From: Gemmatimonadota bacterium
GTDB lineage: Bacteria; JAAXHH01
NCBI GenBank assembly: GCA_009841265.1
Contig: VXMB01000014.1
Coordinates: forward strand, 603,490 to 667,489
Direction: 5' to 3'
DNA: 64,000 nt
Part shown: one piece after another, positions 8,225 to 16,649 of the stretch
Position numbering within the stretch: the stretch's first letter is position 1
Layout of the letters: every line of letters starts with the position of its first letter
The notes under the pieces: generated by a model
Seen by the model: the letters and a program-made list of their open reading frames with translations, nothing else
The model's database searches: none
Told to the model about the DNA's origin: nothing
Position numbers and translations under genes: made by a program

Positions 8225-9088
8225 ATGAGTTCAAACAACGAAGTACGGATCGGTTGTGTGCAGACGCCGGCCACGGCGACTTTCGACGAGGCCATCGTCG
8301 TCGCCAGCAGACTGGCGGGCGACGCGGTGGCGAAGGGCGCCGAACTGGTGTGCCTGCCGGAGTTCTGCGGCGGCCTGAGAACCGACAACGGCATGATCTG
8401 CCCACCCTCGGCGCCGGAGGCGGACCATCCCGTGGTTGCGGCCCTGCGGGACTTCACGCGGAACGCCGGTGTGTGGACGCTCATCGGCTCCGTGGCGGTG
8501 GACGGGCTGGACGGCCGGCTCATCAACCGCGGTTTCCTGGTGGACGACCAGGGAGAGATCCGCGCGCGCTACGACAAGATCCACCTGTTCGACGTGGACC
8601 TCTCCCGGGACGAGCAGTACCGCGAGTCGGACGTCGTATCCCCCGGCGAGACGGCCGTGGTGGCGGACACGCCCTGGGGCCGACTCGGCATGACCACCTG
8701 TTACGACCTGCGCTTTCCCCAGCTCTACCGCACGCTGGCGCAGGCCGGCGCCGAGATCCTCGCCGTGCCGGCGGCGTTCACGAAGACGACAGGACAGGCC
8801 CACTGGCACGTGCTGAACCGCGCCCGGGCCATCGAGAACGGCGCCGTGGTGGTAGCCCCCTGCGCCGCGGGTTCGATTCCGGGCGGCGGGGAGGTGTACG
8901 GCCATTCGCTCATCATCTCCCCGTGGGGCGAGGTCCTGGCCGACGGCGGCGAAGACGTGGGCGTCATCGTCGCAACGGTGGACCTGGGCAGCGTCTCCAG
9001 CGCGCGCGGCCGCGTGCCGAGTCTCCGCCACGACCGCCCGTTCAGCCTGCCCGCGAAGGCCAAGTCGGACCGGCGTTCGGTGGCGTGA
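8225..9088 (+). CDS. Nitrilase-superfamily carbon-nitrogen hydrolase
   Basis: A 287-residue protein with the full catalytic triad of the superfamily: Glu46 in LPEF, Lys118 in YDKIHLF, Cys159 in TCYDLRFP. The length and the YDKIHLFDVD motif fit the Nit1/Nit2 branch (deaminated-glutathione or omega-amidases). AGGAGAG lies 7 bases before the ATG at 8225. The frame is open further upstream but overlaps the metallohydrolase. The last codons and stop are part of a 16-bp unit repeated three times (9078-9125). Cytoplasmic; a role in amide repair or nitrogen recovery is inferred. Confidence 0.9.
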   Translation: MSSNNEVRIGCVQTPATATFDEAIVVASRLAGDAVAKGAELVCLPEFCGGLRTDNGMICPPSAPEADHPVVAALRDFTRNAGVWTLIGSVAVDGLDGRLINRGFLVDDQGEIRARYDKIHLFDVDLSRDEQYRESDVVSPGETAVVADTPWGRLGMTTCYDLRFPQLYRTLAQAGAEILAVPAAFTKTTGQAHWHVLNRARAIENGAVVVAPCAAGSIPGGGEVYGHSLIISPWGEVLADGGEDVGVIVATVDLGSVSSARGRVPSLRHDRPFSLPAKAKSDRRSVA

Positions 9089-9125
9089 GTCGTCGGCGGC
9101 GTGAGCCGTCGGTGGCGTGAGTCGT
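9078..9125. repeat. 16-bp x 3 tandem repeat over a stop codon
   Basis: Units at 9078-9093, 9094-9109 and 9110-9125 have consensus CGGTGGCGTGAGTCGT, two substitutions in the middle copy. The first unit includes the end of the nitrilase-family gene (GTG GCG TGA), so the stop-codon context is present three times. Confidence 0.9.
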
Positions 9126-9160
9126 CGTTCGAAGGAACTCGTCCACGGGAGCGTTTCCAG

Positions 9161-9658
9161 GTGAAAGAACTCATCCTGGTACGGCACGCCAAGTCGAGCT
9201 GGAGAGACCCTACCCTAAGCGATCATGAGCGGCCGCTGAACAAGCGCGGGAAGCGGGACGCGCCGGAGATGGGGGAGCGGCTGGCAAAGAGCGGGTGCGA
9301 TCCGGACCTGATGGTATCGAGTTCCGCGGTCCGGGCGCTGGACACGGCGCGGAACATAGCCGGGAAGCTCGGGTACCCCCGCGAAAGCATCGCAGTGGAG
9401 GAGCGCCTCTTTCACGCGGGCGTTGCCGAACTGCTCCATGTGATCCGGGGCGTGGATGATTCGGTGGATATACTTATGCTCTTCGGGCACAATCCCGGTT
9501 TGACGGATTTTGCGAATCACATCGGCCCGCGAGAGATCTTCAATATGCCGACCTGCGCCGTGCTGCACCTCAGGTTCCATGCAGACACCTGGTCTATGGT
9601 GGGCGATGTGACGGGCGACGAAGTGCGTTACGACTATCCGAAGCGTGTGGCGCAGTAG
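9161..9658 (+). CDS. SixA-like histidine phosphatase
   Basis: A 165-residue histidine phosphatase. It opens LILVRHAKSSW with catalytic His9 in the RHxK form typical of SixA. SSSAVRALDTA and FGHNPGL complete the site. SixA removes phosphate from phosphohistidine in HPt domains or from the PTS protein NPr. The start is GTG at 9161, after a GGGAG box; no ATG places the RHA motif properly. The gene ends in a 13-bp tandem repeat spanning its TAG stop. The physiological target is not evident from the neighbours. Confidence 0.85.
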   Translation: MKELILVRHAKSSWRDPTLSDHERPLNKRGKRDAPEMGERLAKSGCDPDLMVSSSAVRALDTARNIAGKLGYPRESIAVEERLFHAGVAELLHVIRGVDDSVDILMLFGHNPGLTDFANHIGPREIFNMPTCAVLHLRFHADTWSMVGDVTGDEVRYDYPKRVAQ

Positions 9659-9684
9659 CGCAACGCAGTAGCACAACGCAGTAG
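9651..9684. repeat. 13-bp tandem repeat over a stop codon
   Basis: CGCAGTAGCGCAA (9651-9663), CGCAGTAGCACAA (9664-9676) and a partial CGCAGTAG (9677-9684). The TAG of the SixA-like gene is inside the first unit. Confidence 0.85.
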
Positions 9685-9766
9685 AAGATCATCTTGTGTG
9701 GACAGTTTGCAGGGAGATAAATGAGGAATTCCGGAGGAAGGTAAACGAGCTATGCTGGAGGTTTGA

Positions 9767-10438
9767 ATGTCCGTTGATACGAGAGAAATGAAGTTCATCG
9801 CGACTGAAGAGAAAGGCGAGGTTTCGGCCATCCTGGCAAGGCCGGCCGGCGCAAGGACCCTGCTCGTGCTCGGACACGGATCGGGCACGAACATGCGCCA
9901 TCGGTTCATGGAGGAACTGAGCGAAGCACTGAATGATGCGGGAGTCGCCACCTTGCGATTCAACTATCCCTATTCCGAAAAGGGCGGCGGAGGGATGGAC
10001 GGCGAGAAGGTACGCCTGGCCACGGTGCGGGCGGCCATCGAGACGGCACAGCGGGAAGCGGGCAATCTGCCGGTGTTCGCCGGCGGGCATTCCATGAGCG
10101 GCCGGATGGTCTCGACGGCGTGCGCCCGGGAACCTATCGAAGGGCTGCGGGGCATCGTGTTCTTCGCCTTTCCCCTGCATGCGGGCAAGAAGAACACGGA
10201 GCGCGCCGAACACCTGAAGGCGGTCGAGGTGCCCATGCTTTTCCTATCCGGTCAGCGGGACTCGATGGCGGACATGGATCTGCTGCAGCCGGTCGCGGAC
10301 GACCTGGCTAACGCGACGCTGCACGTCGTGGACACGGCGGATCATGGATTCAAGGTACTGAAGCGGCGGAATACTGACGAACCCGCCGTGGATGAGCTGG
10401 CCAGGGTCTCGGCGGAATGGATGGCGGGTCAGCGGTAG
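9767..10438 (+). CDS. Alpha/beta hydrolase (KANL3/Tex30-like)
   Basis: A 223-residue alpha/beta hydrolase with GHGSGTNMRH near the first strand (oxyanion region), nucleophile elbow GHSMSGRM and final histidine in DTADHGF. The acid is probably Asp in SGQRDSM. This matches the small KANL3/Tex30 or dienelactone-hydrolase-like bacterial family, whose substrates are mostly unknown. GGAGG lies about 10 bases before the ATG at 9767. It is followed by a 9-bp x 3 repeat and RmuC. Cytoplasmic. Confidence 0.85.
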   Translation: MSVDTREMKFIATEEKGEVSAILARPAGARTLLVLGHGSGTNMRHRFMEELSEALNDAGVATLRFNYPYSEKGGGGMDGEKVRLATVRAAIETAQREAGNLPVFAGGHSMSGRMVSTACAREPIEGLRGIVFFAFPLHAGKKNTERAEHLKAVEVPMLFLSGQRDSMADMDLLQPVADDLANATLHVVDTADHGFKVLKRRNTDEPAVDELARVSAEWMAGQR

Positions 10439-10445
10439 CCGGACT

Positions 10446-10472
10446 GTGCTGACCGTGCTGACCATGCTGACC
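10446..10472. repeat. 9-bp x 3 tandem repeat
   Basis: GTGCTGACC (10446-10454), GTGCTGACC (10455-10463) and ATGCTGACC (10464-10472), just after the alpha/beta hydrolase stop and just before a TTGACT (10475-10480) ahead of rmuC. Confidence 0.85.
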
Positions 10473-10511
10473 GCTTGACTATGGCACTTCCTTCATGTCT
10501 TATTATCCCAC

Positions 10512-11867
10512 ATGGACACACTGACGATCATATTGCTCATCGCGCTACTGGCCTGCCTGGCGCTGGCGGCCGGCGTGCTGGTCTGGAGTTTAAAAAACAG
10601 CAGCCGGGTCAACGCGCTCAGCGGCGAGAAGGCGGCCATGGAGACCGAACTGGGCGTGGTGCGCGAGCAACTGGCCGAAGCGCGGAATGCACTGGAGGAA
10701 GTCCGGAAGCTGGAAGTCGAACGGGCCGGCCTGCTTCAGAAACTCTCCAACGCGGAGGAACGCCTCGGCGAACGGGACGAGGTGGAGAAGCGGTTCAAGG
10801 ACACCTTCAAGGCCCTGTCGTCGGAAGTCCTGAAGTCGCAGCAGGAATCGTTCAAGGTTAGCGCCGAGGAATCGTTGAAAGCACGCCAGGAAGCCGTCGA
10901 GAAACTGGTCAAGCCCCTGTCGGAGAAAATCGAGTCGCTGGACAAGGCGCGGGCTAAGAATGCGGGCGAATTTCAGACCCAGATATCGAACCTAATGCAG
11001 GCCAACAAGGAACTCGCCAGCGAGGCCCAGACGCTTTCCAACGCGTTGAAGCGGCCCGACGTGCGCGGCCGCTGGGGCGAGACGCAGCTCGAACGGGTGC
11101 TGGAGCTTTCCGGATTGCGGAAGGACATCGATTTCACGGTGCAGGACAGCTTCGACAGCGAAGGGGAACGGATTCGAACCGACGTGATCGTCCATCTGCC
11201 GCAGGACCGGACGGTCATTCTCGATTCCAAGGTGTCGCTGACGGCGCTCATGGAAGCCTTCGAGACGGACGATGACGAGACCCGGTCGGCCGCGTTCGAC
11301 CGCCATGTCAGCCAGGTGAAGAGCCACGTAGACTCCCTGGCCAGGAAGGAGTACTGGAGCGTCCTTGCCTCTACGCCGGACATGGTGGTGATGGTCCTGC
11401 CCGAATTCGCCTTCCTCCCCGCCATCGAACGGGAACCCGGTCTGACGGAACGGGCCCTGGAGAAGAACGTGGTGATTGTCACGCCACCGGCCCTGCTGGC
11501 GCTGCTCAAGGCCGTGGAGATGTCATGGCAGCAGATCCGCGTCGCGGAGACCGCCCGGCAGATCAGCGATCTGGGCAAGGAGATGTACGAACGGCTGGCC
11601 GTGTTCGCGGGCCACTACGTCAACGTGGGCAACTCGCTTCGGCAGGCGATCGAGCGGTACAATCGAAGTGTGGGATCGTGGGATACCCGGGTTGCCACAT
11701 CCGCACAAAGATTCGCCGACTTGAACGTCCCCATTACGCGGGAACTTCCGGAGGTTCCGCCGGTCGATGCCGTTCCCGGATCGATCCAGAAATTGACGGA
11801 CGGTCACGTAGAGGTTGAGGACAAAACCAAAGAGGATAAAGAGGAACCGAAGCGGCTCGAAACGTAG
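10512..11867 (+). CDS. rmuC: DNA recombination protein RmuC
   Basis: A 451-residue protein. It has an N-terminal membrane segment (about residues 3-25), a long coiled coil (about 35-185), then the RmuC core with RPDVRGRWGE, a DVIVHLP stretch, VILDSKVSL and MVLPEFAFL. RmuC limits inversions at short inverted repeats and is a predicted PD-(D/E)xK-like nuclease. There is no good Shine-Dalgarno before the ATG at 10512. A TTGACT at 10475 with a poor -10 near 10498 would start transcription almost at the ATG, so a leaderless message is possible. The acidic C-terminal tail is lineage-specific. Confidence 0.95.
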   Translation: MDTLTIILLIALLACLALAAGVLVWSLKNSSRVNALSGEKAAMETELGVVREQLAEARNALEEVRKLEVERAGLLQKLSNAEERLGERDEVEKRFKDTFKALSSEVLKSQQESFKVSAEESLKARQEAVEKLVKPLSEKIESLDKARAKNAGEFQTQISNLMQANKELASEAQTLSNALKRPDVRGRWGETQLERVLELSGLRKDIDFTVQDSFDSEGERIRTDVIVHLPQDRTVILDSKVSLTALMEAFETDDDETRSAAFDRHVSQVKSHVDSLARKEYWSVLASTPDMVVMVLPEFAFLPAIEREPGLTERALEKNVVIVTPPALLALLKAVEMSWQQIRVAETARQISDLGKEMYERLAVFAGHYVNVGNSLRQAIERYNRSVGSWDTRVATSAQRFADLNVPITRELPEVPPVDAVPGSIQKLTDGHVEVEDKTKEDKEEPKRLET

Positions 11868-11895
11868 CTCGTAACGTAAAATCCATACGTCTCCC

Positions 11896-12780
11896 TCACC
11901 ACGTCCGTTCCTTCAGCAGGTCCTGGATGGCCGACTTCGGGACCGGTAGTTCGTGCATGTGGCCTTCCAGCCATTCCGAAAAATCCGCCTCCATCTCGTC
12001 CGTCCACCGGTCGTCGATCTGGCCGGGCGTGTATTTCCCCTCCCGCAGACGCTGCTTGCCGAACAAATCCCTCAGCTGGACGAGTTCGGAGGTTCTCACC
12101 ACGGTCTCCGCGAGGTGGGGCGGGATGAAGACGACGCCTTCGCGCTTGCCCAGGACGACGTCGCCGGGCATGACCGTGGCCTGGCCGATGCGCACCGCGG
12201 TGTTGACGCCCAGGAGCATGATCGTGGGCGAGGCGTAGGAGGGGTGCCAGCCCCGGACGAAGCAGGCGAAATCCTCCAGTTCCTCGATGCCTTCCAGGTC
12301 CCGCACTGACCCGTCGAAGACCACGCCGTTGCCTGAATTGGCGTAGATGGCCGTGGCCAGGTTGTCGCCGATGATGGGTCCCTCGTCCACCTTGCCGTAG
12401 GTGTCCGCTACGTAGATGTCCCCGGGAACGAGCATGTCGATGGGCCAGGAGATCTGGTCGCCGATGCAGCCGGCGTCGGCGCCTTTCGTCTCCATCACCG
12501 TGCGCATGGCCGGCCGCCGGGGCATATACATGGCCGTCAGCGCTCGGCCCACGAGCGTCTTGCCGGGATGGGTCTGCGCCCATCCGCCCTCGTACTGGTG
12601 TTCGTAGCCCGCGCCGCGCATCACGCCCCAGGCCTGGGTGATGGATACGTTCCTCATCCGCTCGATGATCCCGTCCGGCACTTTGGGCCGTCCATCCGGG
12701 AAGCGTTCGCCGTCCCAGTCCGGCGTGTACTCGATGAGTTCCTCGGGGGCCAGGTTCAGCGGGCAGAATTTGTCGGACAT
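11896..12780 (-). CDS. RraA-family protein (aldolase/demethylase-like fold)
   Basis: A 294-residue protein of the RraA/HMG-aldolase-like fold, with GDNLATAIYANSG, FDGSVRD, and VLGKREGVVFIPP preceded by PGD. In family members the aspartate of the GDxxx...VxDGxVRD pattern binds divalent metal. Members include RNase E inhibitor RraA and 4-hydroxy-4-methyl-2-oxoglutarate aldolase. The extended N-terminus (about 90 residues before the core) argues for an enzyme rather than RraA itself. GAGGAG precedes the ATG at 12780; the longer frame runs into a tandem repeat. It converges on rmuC with 28 bp between stops. Confidence 0.85.
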   Translation of the reverse strand: MSDKFCPLNLAPEELIEYTPDWDGERFPDGRPKVPDGIIERMRNVSITQAWGVMRGAGYEHQYEGGWAQTHPGKTLVGRALTAMYMPRRPAMRTVMETKGADAGCIGDQISWPIDMLVPGDIYVADTYGKVDEGPIIGDNLATAIYANSGNGVVFDGSVRDLEGIEELEDFACFVRGWHPSYASPTIMLLGVNTAVRIGQATVMPGDVVLGKREGVVFIPPHLAETVVRTSELVQLRDLFGKQRLREGKYTPGQIDDRWTDEMEADFSEWLEGHMHELPVPKSAIQDLLKERTW

Positions 12781-12842
12781 GGGTGCTCCTCGGGCGTCAG
12801 TTTCAGCGGGCGGCTTCGGTCGAACACGAGTGCTCCCCGCGG

Positions 12843-12905
12843 GCATCTCCCTACCGGGACGTCGCATCTCCCTGCCGGGACGTCGCATCTCCCTGCCGGG
12901 ACGTC
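12843..12905. repeat. 21-bp x 3 tandem repeat
   Basis: Three 21-bp units (12843-12863, 12864-12884, 12885-12905), each GCATCTCCC-T/G-CCGGGACGTC-like with one difference in the first. They fill the gap between the RraA-family start (12780) and the PPTase stop (12916). Confidence 0.9.
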
Positions 12906-12915
12906 CCGGGTTCGA

Positions 12916-13707
12916 TCAGTTTCCGCTGGCCTGGTCGTGGTTCCACTGCCATCGGGTGATCTTCACGTTCCGGGTCGGCACGGCCAGCGCCCCGATGTAG
13001 TCCGGACCGGGGTCGACGGACGCCATGGACCAGCGATCCGTCTCCAAAGGGTCCCAGTGCGTGGCCCGCAATTCGGGCGGATCGTTTGGGTCGACGGAGA
13101 CGTCGAACTGGTCGAGGGGGCAGGACAGGCCCTGGCCGATGGCCTTGACGAAGGCTTCCTTCCGCGTCCAGCAGGCCAGGAAGGCCTCGTCGCGCCGGTA
13201 ATGGGGCATGGAGGCCAGTTCGTTGTATTCCCGGTCGGAAAAAACGCGGTGGGCAATCTTCAGCCGGTCCATGGTCGCGCGACGATGCAGGTACTCCACG
13301 TCGATCCCCACCGGTACGCCCGCCGTGACCGCGTATACGGCCAGGCCGTGGGAATGGGATACGTTGAACCGGATCGAAGTCGCCGGGTGGGCAAGTTCCG
13401 GCTTGCCGTATTTGGTATAGTGGAAGCGCAGGTCGGCAGGCGCGGCGGAGACGTAACGGGATAGGAGATTGCGAAGGACGGCCCGTGCAACCGTGTATCG
13501 ATCCCGCGCGCTGCGCACGAGGAACCGTTTCGCCCGTTCGAGTTCGCCGGCCGCCAGGAAACGCTCCAGCTCCCCGACCCGGTCCTGCGGCAGATCGAGG
13601 GCCGCACTCCAGACGTGAATCTCGCCCTCGGCAGGCTGGCGTTCCCCGAACGGTTCGGGCGGCGCCGCCTGCCACTTCTTGGTGTACCCGGTGCCGTCAC
13701 CGTTCAT
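12916..13707 (-). CDS. 4'-phosphopantetheinyl transferase, Sfp type
   Basis: A 263-residue PPTase with duplicated-fold length typical of Sfp/Gsp. The diagnostic motifs are GIDVEY (Asp136, Glu138) and WTRKEAFVKA (Glu184, Lys188), with NVSHSHG before them. It transfers phosphopantetheine from CoA to acyl or peptidyl carrier proteins. The ATG at 13707 overlaps the end of the amidohydrolase gene by 11 bp, implying coupled translation. No polyketide or NRPS gene is present here, so it may serve the housekeeping ACP or a remote cluster. Confidence 0.9.
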   Translation of the reverse strand: MNGDGTGYTKKWQAAPPEPFGERQPAEGEIHVWSAALDLPQDRVGELERFLAAGELERAKRFLVRSARDRYTVARAVLRNLLSRYVSAAPADLRFHYTKYGKPELAHPATSIRFNVSHSHGLAVYAVTAGVPVGIDVEYLHRRATMDRLKIAHRVFSDREYNELASMPHYRRDEAFLACWTRKEAFVKAIGQGLSCPLDQFDVSVDPNDPPELRATHWDPLETDRWSMASVDPGPDYIGALAVPTRNVKITRWQWNHDQASGN

Positions 13708-15385
13708 AGACGATTTTTCCGCCAACGACCGTCAGGTCTACTTTCGCGTCCCTGATTTCCTCCGGCGGGATGGCGGTCAGGTCGCGGTCCAGGATCACGA
13801 AATCCGCGAGCTTGCCGGGTTCCAGCGATCCCTTGATGTCCTCCTCGTAGGAGGCGTAGGCCGCGTCCAGCGTGTATCCGCGCAGGGCTTCTTCCACCGT
13901 AATCTTCTGCTCGGGCACCCATCCGCCGGGGTTCAGATCGTCCAGCGTGCGGCGCGTGACTGCGGCGTAGATCCCTTCAATGGGCGTTGCGGGCGCTACC
14001 GACCAGTCGCTGCCCAGGGCGAGGCGCGCGCCGGTGTCCAGGAGCGACCGGAAGGCGTAGGTCGTCTTGATCCGTTCCGGACCGATGACTTTTGTGGCCC
14101 ACCGGCCGTCGTCGATGGCGTGGTAGGGCTGCATGCTGGGAATCACGTCCAGGGCGGCGAACCGCGCGATATCGTCCGGGTCGATGTGCTGGGCGTGCTC
14201 GATCCGGAAGCGGCGGTCCCGGGGACCGTTCTCGGCCGCGACGCGCTCGAAGATGTCCAGCTGAACCCGGATGGCCCGGTCGCCGATGGCGTGGACCATC
14301 ACGTGCAGGCCGGCCCGGTCGGCCCCGGAGGTCCACGCGTACAGGTCCTCGCTGGTGCTGATGAACAGGCCCCGGTCGTCCGGGGCGTCGGTGAAGGGAT
14401 CCATGAAGGCGGCCGTGTGCGATCCCAGCGAACCGTCCACGAAGCCCTTCAGGCCGCCGAGGCGGACCCATTCGTCACCCCGGCCGGCCGAGTCGACCCG
14501 TGCTTCGAGCGTCTGCCAGTCCCAAAGCGGTATGGCGGCGTAAATCCGCGTCTTCATCCGGCCCTCGGCCCGGGCCCGTTCGAAAACCGCCACGTTGTTC
14601 CACGAGCCCATGTTATGGACCGACGTGACCCCCTGGGCCGCCACGTAGTCCATCGCCGAATCCAGGGCACGGTCCTTCAGCTCGTCCGGCGCATCGGGAA
14701 CGACCCGGTCCACGAGGTACATGGCGTTGTCCTTCAGGATGCCCGCGGGTTCGCCGTCTTCGTAGCGTTCGATGGTGCCGCCTTCGACCCCCTCCGTATC
14801 CTTCGTCACGCCAGCGGCGCTCAGCGCGGCCGTGTTCGCCAGGGCCATGTGCCCGTCGAGTCGGTTGACCCAGACCGGGTTGTCCGTCGTCACCGAATCG
14901 ATCCAGTCCCGCCGGGGAAGCTCGCCGCCCCACTGCTCGTGGTCCCAGTCGCCGCCGAGGATCCAGACCCCGGGTTCCAGGCCCCGGGCGAATCCGGCGA
15001 TGCGGTCGATGAACACCTGCGGCGTCGGTGCGTCCCGCAACTGGACGGACGAGAGGTTGAACCCGCCCGATATGAAGTGCACGTGGGCGTCGATGAACCC
15101 GGGCGTCGCGAAACGCCCGCCGCCCTCGATGACCCGCGTACCGTCGCCGGTCAGGGCGTCCATCTCGTCGTTCGTACCCACCGCCAGGATGCGGTCTCCC
15201 GATACGGCCAGGGCCTCGGCCCAGAGCTGCCCGGCCTGTTCGGCCTGCCCGGACTGCTCGGCCTGCCCGGTCCAGACGCGGGCGTCCCGGACGACCAGGG
15301 AGGCCGGTTCCGGAGATTGCGAACAGCCAGATAGCAGGACCAGCGCCGGTAGAAGGAAAGACGCTGCGACTAAGTATCTCAACAT
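13697..15385 (-). CDS. Lipoprotein amidohydrolase (YtcJ-like)
   Basis: A 562-residue metal-dependent amidohydrolase of the YtcJ/ExoI branch. It begins with a lipoprotein signal ending LLSGC (Cys21), so it is probably anchored in the periplasm. HVH (101-103) lies in PGFIDAHVHF, and further ligand regions include VHAIGDRAIR, RIEHAQHI and LGSDWSVAP. Residues about 39-53 are an extra GQAEQ-type repeat, encoded by an 18-bp tandem duplication at 15229-15270, inserted where homologues have a short strand. Relatives hydrolyse N-substituted formamides or similar; the substrate here is unknown. Confidence 0.9.
   Translation of the reverse strand: MLRYLVAASFLLPALVLLSGCSQSPEPASLVVRDARVWTGQAEQSGQAEQAGQLWAEALAVSGDRILAVGTNDEMDALTGDGTRVIEGGGRFATPGFIDAHVHFISGGFNLSSVQLRDAPTPQVFIDRIAGFARGLEPGVWILGGDWDHEQWGGELPRRDWIDSVTTDNPVWVNRLDGHMALANTAALSAAGVTKDTEGVEGGTIERYEDGEPAGILKDNAMYLVDRVVPDAPDELKDRALDSAMDYVAAQGVTSVHNMGSWNNVAVFERARAEGRMKTRIYAAIPLWDWQTLEARVDSAGRGDEWVRLGGLKGFVDGSLGSHTAAFMDPFTDAPDDRGLFISTSEDLYAWTSGADRAGLHVMVHAIGDRAIRVQLDIFERVAAENGPRDRRFRIEHAQHIDPDDIARFAALDVIPSMQPYHAIDDGRWATKVIGPERIKTTYAFRSLLDTGARLALGSDWSVAPATPIEGIYAAVTRRTLDDLNPGGWVPEQKITVEEALRGYTLDAAYASYEEDIKGSLEPGKLADFVILDRDLTAIPPEEIRDAKVDLTVVGGKIVYER
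15229..15270. repeat. 18-bp in-frame tandem repeat inside the amidohydrolase
   Basis: Units at 15229-15246 and 15247-15264 plus a six-base partial copy. On the coding strand they give repeated GQAEQ(S/A) residues near the N-terminus of the mature lipoprotein. Confidence 0.8.
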
Positions 15386-15405
15386 GAAATTTCTCCGTCT
15401 CTTCG

Positions 15406-15452
15406 GATTACCAGTCCGCCGGGTTACCAGTCCGCCGGGTTACCAGTCCGCC
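15406..15452. repeat. 16-bp x 3 tandem repeat over a stop codon
   Basis: Consensus GGTTACCAGTCCGCCG at 15406-15421, 15422-15437 and 15438-15452. On the minus strand it encodes Ala-Asp-Trp-stop, the C-terminus of the dehydratase gene, so the last codons and stop occur three times. Confidence 0.9.
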
Positions 15453-16579
15453 ACGCTGCCGTCCGTGTCGTAGAAATGCTCGCCGCCCAGTTCCTCCCGG
15501 TACGGCACCCGTTCGCTGATCGCCTGCTCGTCGATCTCGATGCCCAGTCCAGGCTTTTCGGGCAATTCGATATGGCCGTCGACGACCTTCCAGTTCTCCT
15601 TCAGGATGTCCCCGCCGAGTGCCCAGTCCACCTGTTCCTGGGCGAGGAAGTTCGGGATCACGGCGTCCACGTGCATACAGGACGTGAAGGCCACGGGCCC
15701 GATGGCGCAGTGGGGCAGCACGTGGATGTAGTAGACCTCGGCCATGTTGGCGATCTTCTTCAGTTCAGTGATGCCGCCGGCGTGGGATCCGTCCGGCTGG
15801 ATGTAAGCCGCGGCCTGTTTCTCGAAGACCTGGCGGAACTCCCAGCGGCTCAGCAGCCGCTCTCCCGTGGCGATGGGGAAGGTGACATGGTCCGAAACGA
15901 GCTTGAGGGCGTCCACGTTCTCCTGCGGCACCGGCTCCTCCACGAACATGGGCCGCATGTCCTTGATCTCGTGGCAGATCTCGATGGCCAGGGCGGGGGT
16001 CATCTTCCCGTGGAAATCGAAGGCGAGTTCCACGTCCGGCCCCACCCATTCCCGCATTAGAAAAGCGCATTCGACGAACTCGTCGATGACGGCCGGCGGC
16101 TCATGGCCCCGCCACTTGCCGCCGGGGCCGGTCTTGAAGGCCGTGTACCCGCTTTCCAGCAGCATGTCCAGCCGTTTTCGGGCCGCGGCCTGGGTTTCCT
16201 CGGACAGGTTGCCGATGCCCCAGTGGGCGTAGACGCGGATGCGGTCCCGCACGGCGCCGCCGAGCAGCTTGTAGACGGGAACGCCGTAGTGCTTGCCGGC
16301 GATGTCCCAGAGCGCCTGGTCCAGGGCGGACAGGGCGGTCATGAGGATGGCGCCGCCGCGGAAGAAGGCCGAGCGGTACATGTGCTGCCAGTGATGCTCG
16401 ATGCGTAGCGGGTCCTTGCCGAGGAGATAGTCGGCAAGCTCTCGCACCGCGCCTTCCACGCTCTCGGGCTTCCCTTCGAGGGTGGACTCTCCCCAGCCGT
16501 CAAGGCCCGTGTCCGTGGTGATCCTGACGAGGCGGGTCCGGTGGCGGGGGAAGAACTGTTCGACGGATGCGATTTTCAT
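15440..16579 (-). CDS. Enolase-superfamily sugar-acid dehydratase, galactonate-dehydratase-like
   Basis: A 379-residue member of the mandelate racemase/muconate lactonising superfamily. Metal ligands appear in AFDFHGK (Asp), FVEEPVPQEN (Glu) and ATGERL (Glu). The acid/base histidine pattern (DFH, PHCAIGP) matches D-galactonate or related acid-sugar dehydratases. It would turn aldonic acid into 2-keto-3-deoxy acid, fitting the mannonate dehydratase at 40466. Start at ATG 16579 (MKIASVEQF); an ATG at 16603 is also possible. Three tandem copies of the stop region lie at the 3' end. Confidence 0.85.
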   Translation of the reverse strand: MKIASVEQFFPRHRTRLVRITTDTGLDGWGESTLEGKPESVEGAVRELADYLLGKDPLRIEHHWQHMYRSAFFRGGAILMTALSALDQALWDIAGKHYGVPVYKLLGGAVRDRIRVYAHWGIGNLSEETQAAARKRLDMLLESGYTAFKTGPGGKWRGHEPPAVIDEFVECAFLMREWVGPDVELAFDFHGKMTPALAIEICHEIKDMRPMFVEEPVPQENVDALKLVSDHVTFPIATGERLLSRWEFRQVFEKQAAAYIQPDGSHAGGITELKKIANMAEVYYIHVLPHCAIGPVAFTSCMHVDAVIPNFLAQEQVDWALGGDILKENWKVVDGHIELPEKPGLGIEIDEQAISERVPYREELGGEHFYDTDGSVADW

Positions 16580-16649
16580 GGCGACTACCGGCGGTGGGAC
16601 CATGCCCGGTTCACGCGTTTACCGTGGAATCAGGTTGGGCGGACTTGCG

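Noticed and set aside
5521..8526. 1001-codon minus-strand open frame
   Set aside because: It is antisense to the metallohydrolase, whose GDSHVHF motif and Shine-Dalgarno are on the plus strand. Long antisense frames are common at this GC content.
12916..13707. PPTase as part of a biosynthetic gene cluster
   Set aside because: No carrier protein, polyketide or NRPS gene anywhere in the window.
13679..15334. 551-codon plus-strand open frame
   Set aside because: Antisense to the amidohydrolase, which has a lipobox and HVH motif.
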